Shown: positions 17,508 to 27,094 of the stretch, in pieces
Layout: the number at the start of each line of letters is the position of its first letter
How positions within the stretch are numbered: the first letter of the stretch is position 1
Source: JAFKFH01 sp017307375
Lineage (GTDB): Bacteria > Pseudomonadota > Alphaproteobacteria > Ferrovibrionales > Ferrovibrionaceae
DNA: 64,000 bases
NCBI GenBank assembly: GCA_965229335.1
Contig: OZ245874.1
Coordinates: 744,001-808,000 of the forward strand
Reading direction: 5' to 3'
Notes under the pieces: generated by a model
Databases searched by the model: none
What the model was told of the DNA's origin: nothing
What the model saw: only the letters and a program-made list of their open reading frames with translations
Translations under genes and position numbers: made by a program

Positions 17508-17849
17508 ATGGTGATGGACTGGCGCCGGTTCCTGGCCGACATGATGCAGGCTTTCGGCCGTCTTGCCGATGCCGCCCCGCGGACCGTCGCGGGCTACAAG
17601 GCGCTGCACGCCGCCGGTGCCGGCGGCAGCCTCGACGAGCGCACCCGCGAGCTGATCTGCATCGCCGTGGCGGTCACCACGCGCTGCGACGGCTGCATCG
17701 CCAGTCACCTGCAGAAGGCCCGCGACCTCGGCATCTCGCGCGAGGAGATCGCCGATGCCCTCGGCGTCGCCGTGGCGATGAACGCCGGCGCGGCGATCGC
17801 CTATTCGAGCCGCGCGCTGGACGGTTTCGACGCGCTGGGTTCGCGCTGA
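17508..17849 (+). CDS. AhpD/carboxymuconolactone-decarboxylase-family protein
   Basis: This 113-residue all-helical protein has the family's redox-active motif CDGCIASHLQKA, including the conserved His after the CxxC pair. AhpD-like proteins act as small disulfide reductants or peroxidases; the single-domain forms have mostly unproven roles. I start at the ATG at 17508 because GGAGGGG lies 5-11 bases upstream. The reading from 17397 would add a non-conserved stretch. It is followed 26 bases later by a methyltransferase gene. Confidence 0.9.
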   Translation: MVMDWRRFLADMMQAFGRLADAAPRTVAGYKALHAAGAGGSLDERTRELICIAVAVTTRCDGCIASHLQKARDLGISREEIADALGVAVAMNAGAAIAYSSRALDGFDALGSR

Positions 17850-17875
17850 ACGGCGCGCGGCGCGGCGAGCCGACA

Positions 17876-18703
17876 ATGGATAAGGATCGACAGTTGCAGC
17901 CCAAGGAAGATTTTGCCGCCTTCGTCGGCTCGATCCCGGAGAACTACGACCGTGGGCTGGGCCCGGTCATGTTTGCCGACTGTGCGCGGATCATGGCCGG
18001 GCGGGCGGCGGCGCTGGCGCCGGGCCGGCTACTGGAGACGGCCGCCGGATCGGGCATCGTCACCCGCGCCCTGCGCGACCAGCTTCCGGGTTCGACGGCC
18101 CTGACCGCCACCGATCTCAATGCCGACATGCTGGCGGTCGCCGCGCGCAAGATCGCGGCCGGCGAGGCCGTCACGCTGGAACCGGCCGATGCCCAGAACC
18201 TGCCCTATGCCGACGGCGCCTTCGACTGCGTCGTCTGCCAGTTCGGCGTCATGTTCTATCCCGACAAGGACCGGAGCTATCGCGAAGCCTTCCGCGTGCT
18301 CAGGCCCGGTGGCCACTACCTGTTCAGTTTCTGGGATGCGGTCGAGTTCAATCCGTTCGCCCGGATCTGGCGCGGCATCATGCTGCGCCTGTTCCCCGAC
18401 GATCCACCGCCGTTCGTGCCGTTCGAATATCGCTTCGACGCCGCCAAGGCCTCGCTGCTTGCCGCCGGCTTCGACGGGATCGAGGCGTCGGTAGTGCGGC
18501 TTTCCAAGGAGATCGCCTCGCCCCCGGCGCTGGCGCGCGGCCTTGCCTGCGGCTCGCCGGCCACCATCACCCTGGATGCCCGCGGCCAGGACAAGGAAGC
18601 GGTCGTCGCGATGGCGACCGAGGCGCTGATCGCCGAACTCGGCACCGACCCCTGCCGCACCGATCTGCAGGCGATCTTCGTCGCGGCGCGCCGGCCGGAC
18701 TGA
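17876..18703 (+). CDS. class I SAM-dependent methyltransferase
   Basis: This 275-residue cytosolic protein has the Rossmann-like methyltransferase core. The SAM-binding loop reads LLETAAGSGIVTRAL. An acidic residue follows strand 2 (TATDLNADML), with ADAQNLPYADGAFDCVVCQFG as motifs II/III and LRPGGHYLFSFWD after it. The pattern fits the UbiE/Methyltransf_11 group. The substrate is not evident. It lies in a same-strand run with the AhpD-like gene before it and the SnoaL-like gene after it, suggesting a small operon. Confidence 0.88.
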   Translation: MDKDRQLQPKEDFAAFVGSIPENYDRGLGPVMFADCARIMAGRAAALAPGRLLETAAGSGIVTRALRDQLPGSTALTATDLNADMLAVAARKIAAGEAVTLEPADAQNLPYADGAFDCVVCQFGVMFYPDKDRSYREAFRVLRPGGHYLFSFWDAVEFNPFARIWRGIMLRLFPDDPPPFVPFEYRFDAAKASLLAAGFDGIEASVVRLSKEIASPPALARGLACGSPATITLDARGQDKEAVVAMATEALIAELGTDPCRTDLQAIFVAARRPD

Positions 18704-18727
18704 ACCGCGAGGATCGTGCTGCCACCG

Positions 18728-19132
18728 ATGGACCAGGCCCCGATGACCGAACCAGCCGCCGCGATCCACGCCCTGATCGACGAATTCGCCACGATGATCC
18801 GGACCCGCAACCCGGCGCTGCTCGACCGGCTCTGGGGCGAGGGCGGCTTCACCCTGATCGGGTCGGAAGTGGGCGAAATCTGCCGTACCCGGCCGGCGCT
18901 CCAGGCCAAGATCGCGGCGATATTCGCCAATCCGGCGACCCTCGCCTTCGACTTTCCGGCCCGCGACATCACCTTCGCCGGGCCGATCGCCTGGGCCTTC
19001 GTCGAAGGCATGCTCGCCCGGCATGAGCCCGATGGCGGCGTCACCCGCCGGGTCTATCTGGCAAGCTGCATCTTCGAGCACACGCAGGCGGGCTGGCGCT
19101 GGCGCCAGTTCTTCGGGTCCGAGCCCTATTGA
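18728..19132 (+). CDS. SnoaL/NTF2-like domain protein
   Basis: This 134-residue protein has the cone-shaped NTF2 fold pattern: an N-terminal helix (IHALIDEFATMIRTRNPALL), a DFPARDITFAGPIAWAFVEG strand pair, and a closing WRWRQFF strand. Such proteins are ketosteroid-isomerase-like enzymes, or binding proteins of unknown ligand. The start is uncertain. The GTG at 18716 is too close to the GCGAGGA site, so I use the ATG at 18728; the ATG at 18743 is also possible. The gene ends 16 bases before the convergent mutS stop. Confidence 0.78.
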   Translation: MDQAPMTEPAAAIHALIDEFATMIRTRNPALLDRLWGEGGFTLIGSEVGEICRTRPALQAKIAAIFANPATLAFDFPARDITFAGPIAWAFVEGMLARHEPDGGVTRRVYLASCIFEHTQAGWRWRQFFGSEPY

Positions 19133-19148
19133 ACCCGGGCAGCCGCGC

Positions 19149-21809
19149 CTACCTGGTCTCGGCCGCCAGCGCCTTCAGCCGGTAGACCAGGTCGAGCGCG
19201 GCCCGCGGCGTCAGGTCGTCGGCATTGGTTTCGGCCAGCAGCCGGTCGACCGCCGACGGCTCGGGCGCGGCCGGCTCCACCGCGGCGGTGCGCGACAGTG
19301 CGGCGAACAGCGGCAGGTCGTCGATCAGCCGGCTGACCGCGCCGGACTGGCCGGTCTTCTCCAGCTCGCGCAGCACCGCCTCGGCCCGCCTGACCACGGC
19401 CGGGGGCAGCCCGGCCAGCTTGGCGACCTGGATGCCGTAGGACCGGTCGGCGGCGCCGGCCGCGACCTCGTGCAGGAAGATCACCTCGCCCTTCCATTCC
19501 TTGATCCGCATCGTGCGGTTGGCGAGGTCGGAAAGCCGGCCGGCCAGGGCGGTCAGCTCATGGTAATGGGTCGCGAACAAGGCGCGGCAGCGATTGGCCT
19601 CGTGCAGATGCTCGACCGTCGCCCAGGCGATCGAGAGCCCGTCGAAGGTCGCCGTGCCGCGGCCGATCTCGTCGAGGATGACCAGGCTGCGCGCCGTCGC
19701 CTGGTTCAGGATCGCCGCGGTCTCGACCATCTCGACCATGAAGGTCGAGCGCCCGCGGGCCAGATCGTCGGCGGCGCCGACCCGGCTGAACAGCCGGTCG
19801 ACCACGCCGATCCGCGCCTCCTCGGCCGGCACGAAGCTGCCGGCCTGGGCCAGGATCGCGATCAGCGCGTTCTGGCGCAGGAAGGTCGACTTGCCCGCCA
19901 TGTTCGGGCCGGTCAGCAGCCACAGGCGCTGGGTCCCGGTCAGGTCGCAGTCATTGGCGACGAAGGCCGGCCCGCTGTTGCGGCGCAGCATCTGTTCGAC
20001 CACCGGGTGGCGCCCGCCGCGGATGAGGAAGCCGACGCCGCCATCGACCCGCGGCCGGCACCAGTTCTGTTCCAGCGCCAGGTCGGCGAGGCCGGCGGCC
20101 ACATCGATCGCCGCCGCCGCCGCCGCGGCCTCGCCGATCGCCGCGGCCTGGGCCAGCACCTCGGCGACGAGCTCGGCGAACAGGTCGAGTTCGAGGGCCA
20201 GGGCGCGGTCGCCGGCCTGGGAAATCTTGGCTTCCAGCTCGCCCAGCTCGACCGTCGTGTAGCGCATCGCGTTCGCCATGGTCTGGCGGTGGATGAAACC
20301 CTGGCCCATCCGGTCGGCATGGCGCGGTGTGATCTCGATGTAATAGCCGAGCACGTTGTTGTGGCGGATCTTGAGGCCGGGCACGCCGGTCTCGTCGGCA
20401 TAGCGCGCTTGCAGCGCCGCCACCGCCCGCCGGCTTTCGTCGCGCCAGACGCGGAATTCGTCGAGTTCCGGGCGGTAGCCCGCGGCAATGAACGAACCGT
20501 CACGCGCCAGCAACGGCAGCTCGTCGGCCAGCGCCCGGGCCAGGTGATCGACCAGCGCCTCGTGCCGGCCCAGCCCGGCGATCGCCGCGGCGATCGCCTG
20601 CGGCAGGTCCTCGGCTTCGAGGGCCAGGCGCAGCTGGCCGGCCGCGGCCAGCCCGTCGCGGATGCCGGCCAGGTCGCGCGGGCCGCCGCGGCCGACCGAC
20701 AGGCGGCTCAGGGCACGCGCGAAATCGGGCATGGTGGCGAGGAGGCGCCGCGCCGCCTCGCGCCGGCCGGTCTCGGCGCAGAACCAGGCGATCGCGTCGA
20801 GCCGCGCGTCGATCGCGCCGGGGTCGGTCAGCGGGCTGGACAGCCGTTCGGCCAGCAGCCGCGCGCCGGCGCCGGTCAGGGTGCGGTCGATCGCGGCAAA
20901 CAGCGAGCCCTGGCGGTCGCCCGACAGGGTCTCGGTCAGTTCCAGGCTGCGCCGGGTCGCCGGGTCGATCGCCATGATCGCGCCCTGGGCAATCCGTGTC
21001 GGCGGCTTCAGCGCCGGCAGCCGCCCCTTCTGGGTCAGTTCGAGATAGTCGACCAGGGCGCCGAGTGCCGCCACTTCCGGCCGGCCGAAACCGCCGAAGG
21101 CATCGAGGGTGGCGACGCCGTAGAACGCCTTCAGCCGCTTTTCGCCCGACTGGAGGTCGAAGCGGGCCCCCGGCATCGGGGTCAGCCGGTCGCGCAGCTC
21201 GGCCAGCGTCTCGGCCAGCTCGCCGGCCAGCAGGCCGTCGGGCAGGATCAGCTCGGAGGGGCCGAGGCGGGCCAGCTCGGCCCCCAGTGCCGCGGCATCG
21301 AGGGCGGTGGCGGCAAGGTCGCCGGTCGAGATGTCGACCCAGGCCAGGCCGAGCCGGCCTTCGGCGCGGGCGAGGCTGGCCAGGTAGTTGTGCGACCGGG
21401 CGTCGAGCAGGGTTTCTTCGGTCAGCGTGCCGGGGGTGACGACCCGGACCACCCCGCGCTCGACCACCGACTTGCCCCCGCGCTTCTTGGCGGTGGCCGG
21501 ATCCTCGATCTGTTCGGCCACGGCGACCTTGTGGCCGGCGCGGATCAGCCGGGCCAGATAGCCGTCGGCGGCATGCACCGGCACGCCGCACATCGGGATT
21601 TCCGCCCCCGCATGCTGGCCGCGCTTGGTCAGGGTGATGTCGAGGGCGCGGGCGGCGTCGACCGCGTCGTCGAAGAACAGTTCGTAGAAGTCGCCCATCC
21701 GGTAGAACAGCAGGCAATCGGCATGCTGCGCCTTGATCGACAGGTATTGCGCCATCATCGGGCTGGCGCGCGACAGGTCGGGTTCCGGGGCGGGGACGGG
21801 CTCGTTCAT
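19149..21809 (-). CDS. mutS: DNA mismatch repair protein MutS
   Basis: MutS recognises mismatches and starts methyl-independent or MutL-dependent repair on DNA. The 886-residue protein is complete. The mismatch-wedge motif GDFYELF is at 39-45. The connector, lever and clamp domains follow. The ATPase has Walker A TGPNMAGKSTFL near residue 632 and Walker B VILDEIGRGTATFDG. The family motif STFMVEM and the signature FATHYHEL are both present. The end LKALAAETR lies in the normal C-terminal helix. It runs opposite to its neighbours on both sides. Long plus-strand frames across it are GC artefacts. Confidence 0.98.
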   Translation of the reverse strand: MNEPVPAPEPDLSRASPMMAQYLSIKAQHADCLLFYRMGDFYELFFDDAVDAARALDITLTKRGQHAGAEIPMCGVPVHAADGYLARLIRAGHKVAVAEQIEDPATAKKRGGKSVVERGVVRVVTPGTLTEETLLDARSHNYLASLARAEGRLGLAWVDISTGDLAATALDAAALGAELARLGPSELILPDGLLAGELAETLAELRDRLTPMPGARFDLQSGEKRLKAFYGVATLDAFGGFGRPEVAALGALVDYLELTQKGRLPALKPPTRIAQGAIMAIDPATRRSLELTETLSGDRQGSLFAAIDRTLTGAGARLLAERLSSPLTDPGAIDARLDAIAWFCAETGRREAARRLLATMPDFARALSRLSVGRGGPRDLAGIRDGLAAAGQLRLALEAEDLPQAIAAAIAGLGRHEALVDHLARALADELPLLARDGSFIAAGYRPELDEFRVWRDESRRAVAALQARYADETGVPGLKIRHNNVLGYYIEITPRHADRMGQGFIHRQTMANAMRYTTVELGELEAKISQAGDRALALELDLFAELVAEVLAQAAAIGEAAAAAAAIDVAAGLADLALEQNWCRPRVDGGVGFLIRGGRHPVVEQMLRRNSGPAFVANDCDLTGTQRLWLLTGPNMAGKSTFLRQNALIAILAQAGSFVPAEEARIGVVDRLFSRVGAADDLARGRSTFMVEMVETAAILNQATARSLVILDEIGRGTATFDGLSIAWATVEHLHEANRCRALFATHYHELTALAGRLSDLANRTMRIKEWKGEVIFLHEVAAGAADRSYGIQVAKLAGLPPAVVRRAEAVLRELEKTGQSGAVSRLIDDLPLFAALSRTAAVEPAAPEPSAVDRLLAETNADDLTPRAALDLVYRLKALAAETR

Positions 21810-21864
21810 GGCCCGTTTCCATAGGCGAGGCGGCCTGCCGCCGCAAGGCCCCGCATGGAAGGGC

Positions 21865-21917
21865 TTGGCCCGCGCAGGCGGATACCCCTAAGATCGGCTC
21901 CCCTGCCTGACGTCAGG
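21865..21917 (+). promoter_or_regulatory. candidate maeB promoter with adjacent palindrome
   Basis: TTGGCC (21865-21870) and TAAGAT (21889-21894) are separated by 18 bases. A perfect 12-base palindrome, CCTGACGTCAGG (21906-21917), starts 11 bases after the -10 box, near the expected transcript start. It lies in the 160-base divergent region between mutS and maeB. The palindrome could be an operator. No regulator is assigned. Confidence 0.45.
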
Positions 21918-21969
21918 GGTGGGGAAACGCCTAAGTACACAAATATAACGTGGGAACCGGACCAGACTT

Positions 21970-24237
21970 ATGAGCGATCAGAAATTCGCGAGCCTCTATG
22001 AAGAGGCGCTGAAGTTCCATGCCGTCGGCCGACCCGGCAAGATCGAGATCGTCGCCACCAAGCCGATGGCGACCTCGGCCGACCTGTCGCTCGCCTACAG
22101 CCCCGGCGTCGCCGCCCCCGTGCTCGCCATCGCCGAGCAGCCGGACACCGCCTACGACTACACGGCGAAGGGCAACCTGGTCGCGGTGATCTCGAACGGC
22201 ACGGCGATCCTGGGTCTGGGCAATCTCGGCGCGCTCGCCTCCAAGCCGGTGATGGAGGGCAAGGCGGTCCTGTTCAAGCGCTTCGCCGACGTCGATTCGA
22301 TCGATCTCGAAGTCTCGACCGAGAACGTCGACGAATTCGTCAGTGCCGTGCGCTATCTCGGCCCGACCTTCGGCGGCATCAACCTCGAGGACATCAAGGC
22401 GCCGGAATGCTTCATCATCGAGCAGCGCCTGCGCGAGCTGATGGACATCCCGGTCTTCCACGACGACCAGCACGGCACCGCGATCATCTCGGCGGCCGGC
22501 ATGCTGAACGCGCTGCACCTGACCGGCAAGCGGATGCAGGACGTCAAGCTGGTCGTCAATGGCGCCGGCGCGGCGGGCATCGCCTGTCTCGAACTGGTCA
22601 AGGCGATGGGGCTGCCGCATGAGAATGCGATCCTGTGCGACACCAAGGGGGTGATCTACCAGGGCCGCACCGACGGCATGAACCAGTGGAAGTCGGCCCA
22701 CGCCGTTCATACCGAGGCCCGCACGCTGGAAGACGCGATGCAGGGTGCCGACATCTTCTTCGGGCTGTCGGCCAAGGGCGCGGTCACCAAGGAGATGGTG
22801 CGCTCGATGGCGGCGAACCCGATCATCTTCGCCATGGCCAACCCCGATCCCGAGATCACGCCGGAGGAAGTCTACGCCACCCGCGGCGACGCGATCGTGG
22901 CGACCGGGCGGTCCGACTATCCGAACCAGGTCAACAACGTCCTGGGTTTCCCCTACATCTTCCGCGGCGCGCTCGACGTGCGCGCCTCGACCATCAACGA
23001 CGCGATGAAGATCGCCGCGGCCGAGGCGATCGCCCGGCTGGCGCGCGAGGACGTGCCCGACGAGGTTGCCGCCGCCTACAAGGGCGAGCGTCCGCAATAC
23101 GGACCCAAATACATCATCCCCGTGCCGTTCGACCCGCGGCTGATCGTCGAGGTGCCGCTGGCGGTGGCCAAGGCGGCGATCGAATCCGGGGTCGCCCGCA
23201 AGCCGATCGAGGACCTGAACGAATACCGCATCCGGCTGAAGGCGCGGCGCGACCCGGCGGCCGGCGCGCTGCAGGTGATCTTCGACCAGGTCCAGGCCAA
23301 TCCGAAGCGCGTCGTCTTCGCCGAGGGCGAGGAGGAGCGGGTGATCCGCGCCGCCATCGCCTTCCGCAACGCCGGTTACGGCCGGCCGATCCTGGTCGGT
23401 CGCGAGGACCGCATCCAGGACACGATGAAGAAGGCCGGCCTCGGTTCCAGCCTCGAGGGCATCGAGGTCACGAACGCCCGGCTGTCGCCCAACAACACGC
23501 GCTATGCCGAGCATCTCTACAAGCGGCTGCAGCGGCGCGGCCATCTGCAGCGCGACTGCCAGCGCATGGTCAACCAGGATCGCAACACCTTCGCCGCCTG
23601 CATGGTCGGGCTGCGCGATGCCGATGCGATGGTCACCGGCATCTCGCGCTCCTATGCCGCGGCCTATCGCGAGGTGCGCCGGGTGATCGACCCGCGGCGC
23701 GGCCAGCTGGTATTCGGCCTCTCCGTCGTGCTGGCCCGCGGCCGCACGGTGTTCATGGCCGACACCTCGGTGCGCGAGCGGCCGACCGCCGAGGAATTCG
23801 TGCAGATCGCCAAGCAGGCCGCCGCGATGGCCCGCAAATTCGGGCTGACGCCGCGGGTGGCGCTGATGTCGTCGTCGAACTTCGGCAACCCGATGTTCGA
23901 GACCGCCTCGCAGATCCGCCGGGCCGTCGAACTGCTCGACCAGCACGACGTCGAGTTCGAGTACGACGGCGAGATGACCGCCGACGTGGCCCTGAACCCC
24001 GAGCTGATGAAGCTCTATCCGTTCTGCCGCCTGTCGGGTCCGGCCAACGTGCTGATCATGCCGGGCCTGCATTCGGCCTCGCTCGGCTCGTCGCTGCTGC
24101 AGACGCTGGGCGGCGGCACGGTGATCGGCCCGCTGCTGGTCGGGCTGGAACGGCCGGTGCAGATCGCGCAGATGAGCGCGACGGTCTCCGACCTCGTCAA
24201 CCTCGCGGCGCTGGCGGCATACTTCGCCAGCAGCTGA
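21970..24237 (+). CDS. maeB: NADP-dependent malic enzyme with phosphotransacetylase-like C-terminal domain
   Basis: The enzyme decarboxylates malate to pyruvate with NADP in the cytosol. The 755-residue length is typical of the large two-domain form. The N-terminal 430 residues contain the malic-enzyme signature (FHDDQHGTAIISAAGMLNAL) and the NADP-binding loop (VVNGAGAAGIACLELV). The C-terminal half (about 435-750) resembles phosphate acetyltransferase (RVVFAEGEEERVIRA, then GLHSASLGSSLLQTLGGG); in this family it is regulatory rather than catalytic. The ATG fits the family N-terminus MSDQKFASLYEEAL. It has its own likely promoter. Confidence 0.97.
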   Translation: MSDQKFASLYEEALKFHAVGRPGKIEIVATKPMATSADLSLAYSPGVAAPVLAIAEQPDTAYDYTAKGNLVAVISNGTAILGLGNLGALASKPVMEGKAVLFKRFADVDSIDLEVSTENVDEFVSAVRYLGPTFGGINLEDIKAPECFIIEQRLRELMDIPVFHDDQHGTAIISAAGMLNALHLTGKRMQDVKLVVNGAGAAGIACLELVKAMGLPHENAILCDTKGVIYQGRTDGMNQWKSAHAVHTEARTLEDAMQGADIFFGLSAKGAVTKEMVRSMAANPIIFAMANPDPEITPEEVYATRGDAIVATGRSDYPNQVNNVLGFPYIFRGALDVRASTINDAMKIAAAEAIARLAREDVPDEVAAAYKGERPQYGPKYIIPVPFDPRLIVEVPLAVAKAAIESGVARKPIEDLNEYRIRLKARRDPAAGALQVIFDQVQANPKRVVFAEGEEERVIRAAIAFRNAGYGRPILVGREDRIQDTMKKAGLGSSLEGIEVTNARLSPNNTRYAEHLYKRLQRRGHLQRDCQRMVNQDRNTFAACMVGLRDADAMVTGISRSYAAAYREVRRVIDPRRGQLVFGLSVVLARGRTVFMADTSVRERPTAEEFVQIAKQAAAMARKFGLTPRVALMSSSNFGNPMFETASQIRRAVELLDQHDVEFEYDGEMTADVALNPELMKLYPFCRLSGPANVLIMPGLHSASLGSSLLQTLGGGTVIGPLLVGLERPVQIAQMSATVSDLVNLAALAAYFASS

Positions 24238-24250
24238 CGACGGCAGGGGC

Positions 24251-24281
24251 GCGGGCGGCTGGATCCTGATCCGCCGCCCGC
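24251..24281 (+). terminator. strong hairpin after maeB
   Basis: Arms GCGGGCGG (24251-24258) and CCGCCCGC (24274-24281) pair, and an inner GGATC/GATCC stem continues the helix. No T-tract follows. It may be a Rho-assisted terminator or an mRNA-stabilising 3' structure. Confidence 0.45.
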
Positions 24282-24342
24282 CCGCCCCGCGCCGGTCCGG
24301 TTTCGGTGACAACCCGGCGCCGATCGGCTAAGACGGTCGCCC

Positions 24343-25938
24343 ATGTCCCTCCTGCGCGCGGTCGCCACCTTCGGCGGCTTCACCCTGCTCAGCCGCATCG
24401 TCGGCCTCGTCCGCGACCAGATGGTCGCCGCGATGCTCGGCACCACGGCGTTGGCTGACGCCTTCTTCGTCGCCTTCCGCCTGCCGAACTTCTTCCGGGC
24501 CTTGTTTGCCGAGGGCGCCTTCAGCGCCGCCTTCGTGCCGCTCTACGCCAAGATCCTGGCGACCGACGGGCGGGCGGTCGCCCAGGCCTTCGCCGAACGG
24601 GCGCTGTCGCTGCTGCTGCTGGCGCTGATCGTCTTCGTGTCGCTGGCCGAATGGTTCACCCCGGTCGTGATCTCGGTGATCGCGCCGGGTTTCAGCGACG
24701 ATCCGGTGCGTTTTGCCCATGCGGTCACCTTCACCCGGATCACCTTTCCCTACCTCCTGTTCATCAGCCTGGTCTCGCTCTATGGCGGGGCGCTGAATGC
24801 GCTGGGCAAGTTCGCGGCGACGGCGGCGACGCCGATCCTGCTGAACCTGACGATGATCGCGAGTCTGGCGGTGCTGCCGCGTTTCCTGCCCAGCAGCGCC
24901 CATGCTGCGGCCTGGGGGGTGACGCTTGCCGGCATCACCCAGTTCCTGTTCCTCGGCTGGGCGATGAAGCGGGCCGGGCTGTCGCTGGGGCTGCCGCGGC
25001 CGCGGCTGACGCCGAACGTGCGCCGGCTGTTCGTCATCCTGCTGCCGGCGGCCCTCGGCTCGGGGGTCGTCCAGATCAACCTGCTGGTCGGGCAGATGCT
25101 GGCCTCGCTGCTGCCGGCGGGGTCGATCTCCTATCTCTACAACGCCGACCGCTTCTACCAGCTGCCGATCGGCGTGGTCGGGGTGGCGATCTCGACCGCG
25201 CTGCTGCCGCTGTTGTCGCGCCAGCTCGGCGAGGGCGACGAGGCCGGCGCCCGCGACAGCCAGAACCGCGCGATCGAGCTGGCCTTCGCGCTCGGCATCC
25301 CGTCGGCCTTCGCGCTCATCGCCATCCCGCGCGAGATGATCAAGGTAGTGCTGGAACACGGCCTGTTCGATGCGGTGTCGACCGCCAATACCGCCATGGC
25401 GCTGCTGGCCTATGCCGTCGGCCTGCCGGCGATCGTGGCGGTCAAGGCGCTGACCCCGGCCTTCTATGCCCGCCACGACACCCGCACGCCGCTGCGCATC
25501 GCCGTCATCGGCGTCGTCGGCAACATCGCGCTCTGCCTGGCGCTGATGCCCTGGCTGTCCTTCGTCGGGCTGGCGCTGGCCTCCGCGGTCGTCGCCTGGC
25601 TCAATACCGCGCAGTACGCGGTGACGCTCTATCGCCGCGGGCTGTGGGCGCCGGACCGGCGGCTGAAGGACCGGCTGTGGCGCATCGTGCTGGCCGGCCT
25701 CGTCATGGTGGCGGTGCTGAAGGGCTTGGCCTGGCTGCTGGCGCCGTGGTTCGCCCGCGGCCTGGCCTGGGAGATTCCGGCCCTGGTCCTGATCATCCTG
25801 GCCGGCATGGCCAGCTATGGCGCCGGGGCCGCGCTGCTCGGCGCGCTGCGGCCGGCCGAGCTGAAGGCCGCGCTGCGCCGCCGGCCGGGGGCGACCAAGG
25901 GCGAGCCCGGCGGTTCGGGCGGGTTGACCGAGGGCTAG
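24343..25938 (+). CDS. murJ: lipid II flippase MurJ
   Basis: MurJ moves the peptidoglycan precursor lipid II across the inner membrane. The 531-residue protein has about 14 hydrophobic helices throughout. The MviN-family N-terminus reads LSRIVGLVRDQMVAAMLG, followed by ADAFFVAFRLPNFFRALFAE. Conserved arginines lie in helices 1 and 2. The C-terminal tail after the last helix is short and basic. The ATG at 24343 matches the family start. The gene precedes trpS by 51 bases in the same direction. Confidence 0.97.
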   Translation: MSLLRAVATFGGFTLLSRIVGLVRDQMVAAMLGTTALADAFFVAFRLPNFFRALFAEGAFSAAFVPLYAKILATDGRAVAQAFAERALSLLLLALIVFVSLAEWFTPVVISVIAPGFSDDPVRFAHAVTFTRITFPYLLFISLVSLYGGALNALGKFAATAATPILLNLTMIASLAVLPRFLPSSAHAAAWGVTLAGITQFLFLGWAMKRAGLSLGLPRPRLTPNVRRLFVILLPAALGSGVVQINLLVGQMLASLLPAGSISYLYNADRFYQLPIGVVGVAISTALLPLLSRQLGEGDEAGARDSQNRAIELAFALGIPSAFALIAIPREMIKVVLEHGLFDAVSTANTAMALLAYAVGLPAIVAVKALTPAFYARHDTRTPLRIAVIGVVGNIALCLALMPWLSFVGLALASAVVAWLNTAQYAVTLYRRGLWAPDRRLKDRLWRIVLAGLVMVAVLKGLAWLLAPWFARGLAWEIPALVLIILAGMASYGAGAALLGALRPAELKAALRRRPGATKGEPGGSGGLTEG

Positions 25939-25989
25939 GGCTTGCGCGATAAGGGCCGGCTTGGCCTTTCTCGAGGATCGATCCAGCCC

Positions 25990-27000
25990 ATGACCACCTT
26001 CCCCAACCGCATCTTTTCCGGCATCCAGCCGTCGGGCAACCTGCATCTCGGCAACTACCTCGGGGCGATGCGCAACTGGGTGAAGCTGCAGCGCGACTAC
26101 GACTGCATCTTCTGCATGGTCGACCAGCACGCCATCACCGTCTGGCAGGATCCGGCCGAACTGCGCCGCCAGACCCGGGAACTGGCCTGCGGCATGATCG
26201 CCGCCGGCATCGACCCGGAAGGCACGCTGCTGTTCAACCAGAGCCAGAATCCCGATCACGCCAACCTGGCCTGGGTGTTCAACTGCGTCGCCCGCATGGG
26301 CTGGCTGAACCGGATGACCCAGTTCAAGGAAAAGGCCGGCAAGGACCGCGAGAACGTCTCGGTCGGGCTGTTCGCCTATCCGGCGCTGATGGCTGCCGAC
26401 ATCCTGGTCTACAAGGCGACCCACGTGCCGGTCGGCGAAGACCAGAAGCAGCATCTGGAGCTGACCCGCGACATCGCCCAGAAGTTCAACAACGATTTCG
26501 GCCGCGAAGTCTTCCCGCTGACCGAGCCGCTGATCTTCGGCACCGCCACCCGCGTCATGTCCTTGCGCGACGGCACCAAGAAGATGTCGAAGTCGGATCC
26601 GTCCGACTATTCGCGGATCAACCTGACCGACGATGTCGACCGCATCGCCGAGAAGTTCCGCAAGGCCAAGACCGACCCGATGGAACTGCCGGCCTCGGTC
26701 GAGGAGCTGAAGGACCGCCCGGAAGCCGACAACCTGCTCGGCATCTACGCCGCCCTGGCCGACCTGACGATGGAGGAGGCGGTCGCCCGCTTTGCCGGCG
26801 CGCAGTTCTCGAAGTTCAAGGGCGAGCTGACCGACCTCGCGGTCTCGGTGCTGGGGCCGATCGGGGCCGAGATGAACCGGCTGATGGCCGATCCCGGCCA
26901 TGTCGACGCGATTCTGGCGCGCGGCGGCGAGAAGGTGCGGGCCTTGTCCGCCCCGGTCATCGCCGAGGTCTACGACACCGTCGGTTTCCTGCGGCCGTGA
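25990..27000 (+). CDS. trpS: tryptophanyl-tRNA synthetase
   Basis: The class I synthetase charges tRNA-Trp in the cytosol. The 336-residue protein has the HIGH-like motif in GNLHLGNY (16-23). The KMSKS loop appears as KKMSKSD near residue 200, and the family segment CMVDQHAITV binds tryptophan and ATP. I start at the ATG at 25990; an upstream frame extension to 25942 has no conserved residues. The gene is in a same-strand run with murJ and the DUF2333 gene. Confidence 0.97.
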   Translation: MTTFPNRIFSGIQPSGNLHLGNYLGAMRNWVKLQRDYDCIFCMVDQHAITVWQDPAELRRQTRELACGMIAAGIDPEGTLLFNQSQNPDHANLAWVFNCVARMGWLNRMTQFKEKAGKDRENVSVGLFAYPALMAADILVYKATHVPVGEDQKQHLELTRDIAQKFNNDFGREVFPLTEPLIFGTATRVMSLRDGTKKMSKSDPSDYSRINLTDDVDRIAEKFRKAKTDPMELPASVEELKDRPEADNLLGIYAALADLTMEEAVARFAGAQFSKFKGELTDLAVSVLGPIGAEMNRLMADPGHVDAILARGGEKVRALSAPVIAEVYDTVGFLRP

Positions 27001-27094
27001 GGCCGCGGCCCGGTTGGTTTCCGGCAGGGTGATTGCAACGGGCGGTCGGTCCGCCTACATCTAGTCCTTGGGCCATGCGCGCACGGGAGTTGTG

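Noticed and set aside
19023..21824. 933-residue plus-strand frame across mutS
   Set aside because: Antisense mirror of a clear MutS protein; composition is unlike a real protein and there is no ribosome site.
21931..24312. 793-residue minus-strand frame across maeB
   Set aside because: Opposite a full malic enzyme and rich in His/Arg/Asp from mirrored codons.
24328..26901. 857-residue minus-strand frame across murJ and trpS
   Set aside because: Spans two well-identified genes on the other strand with no domain.
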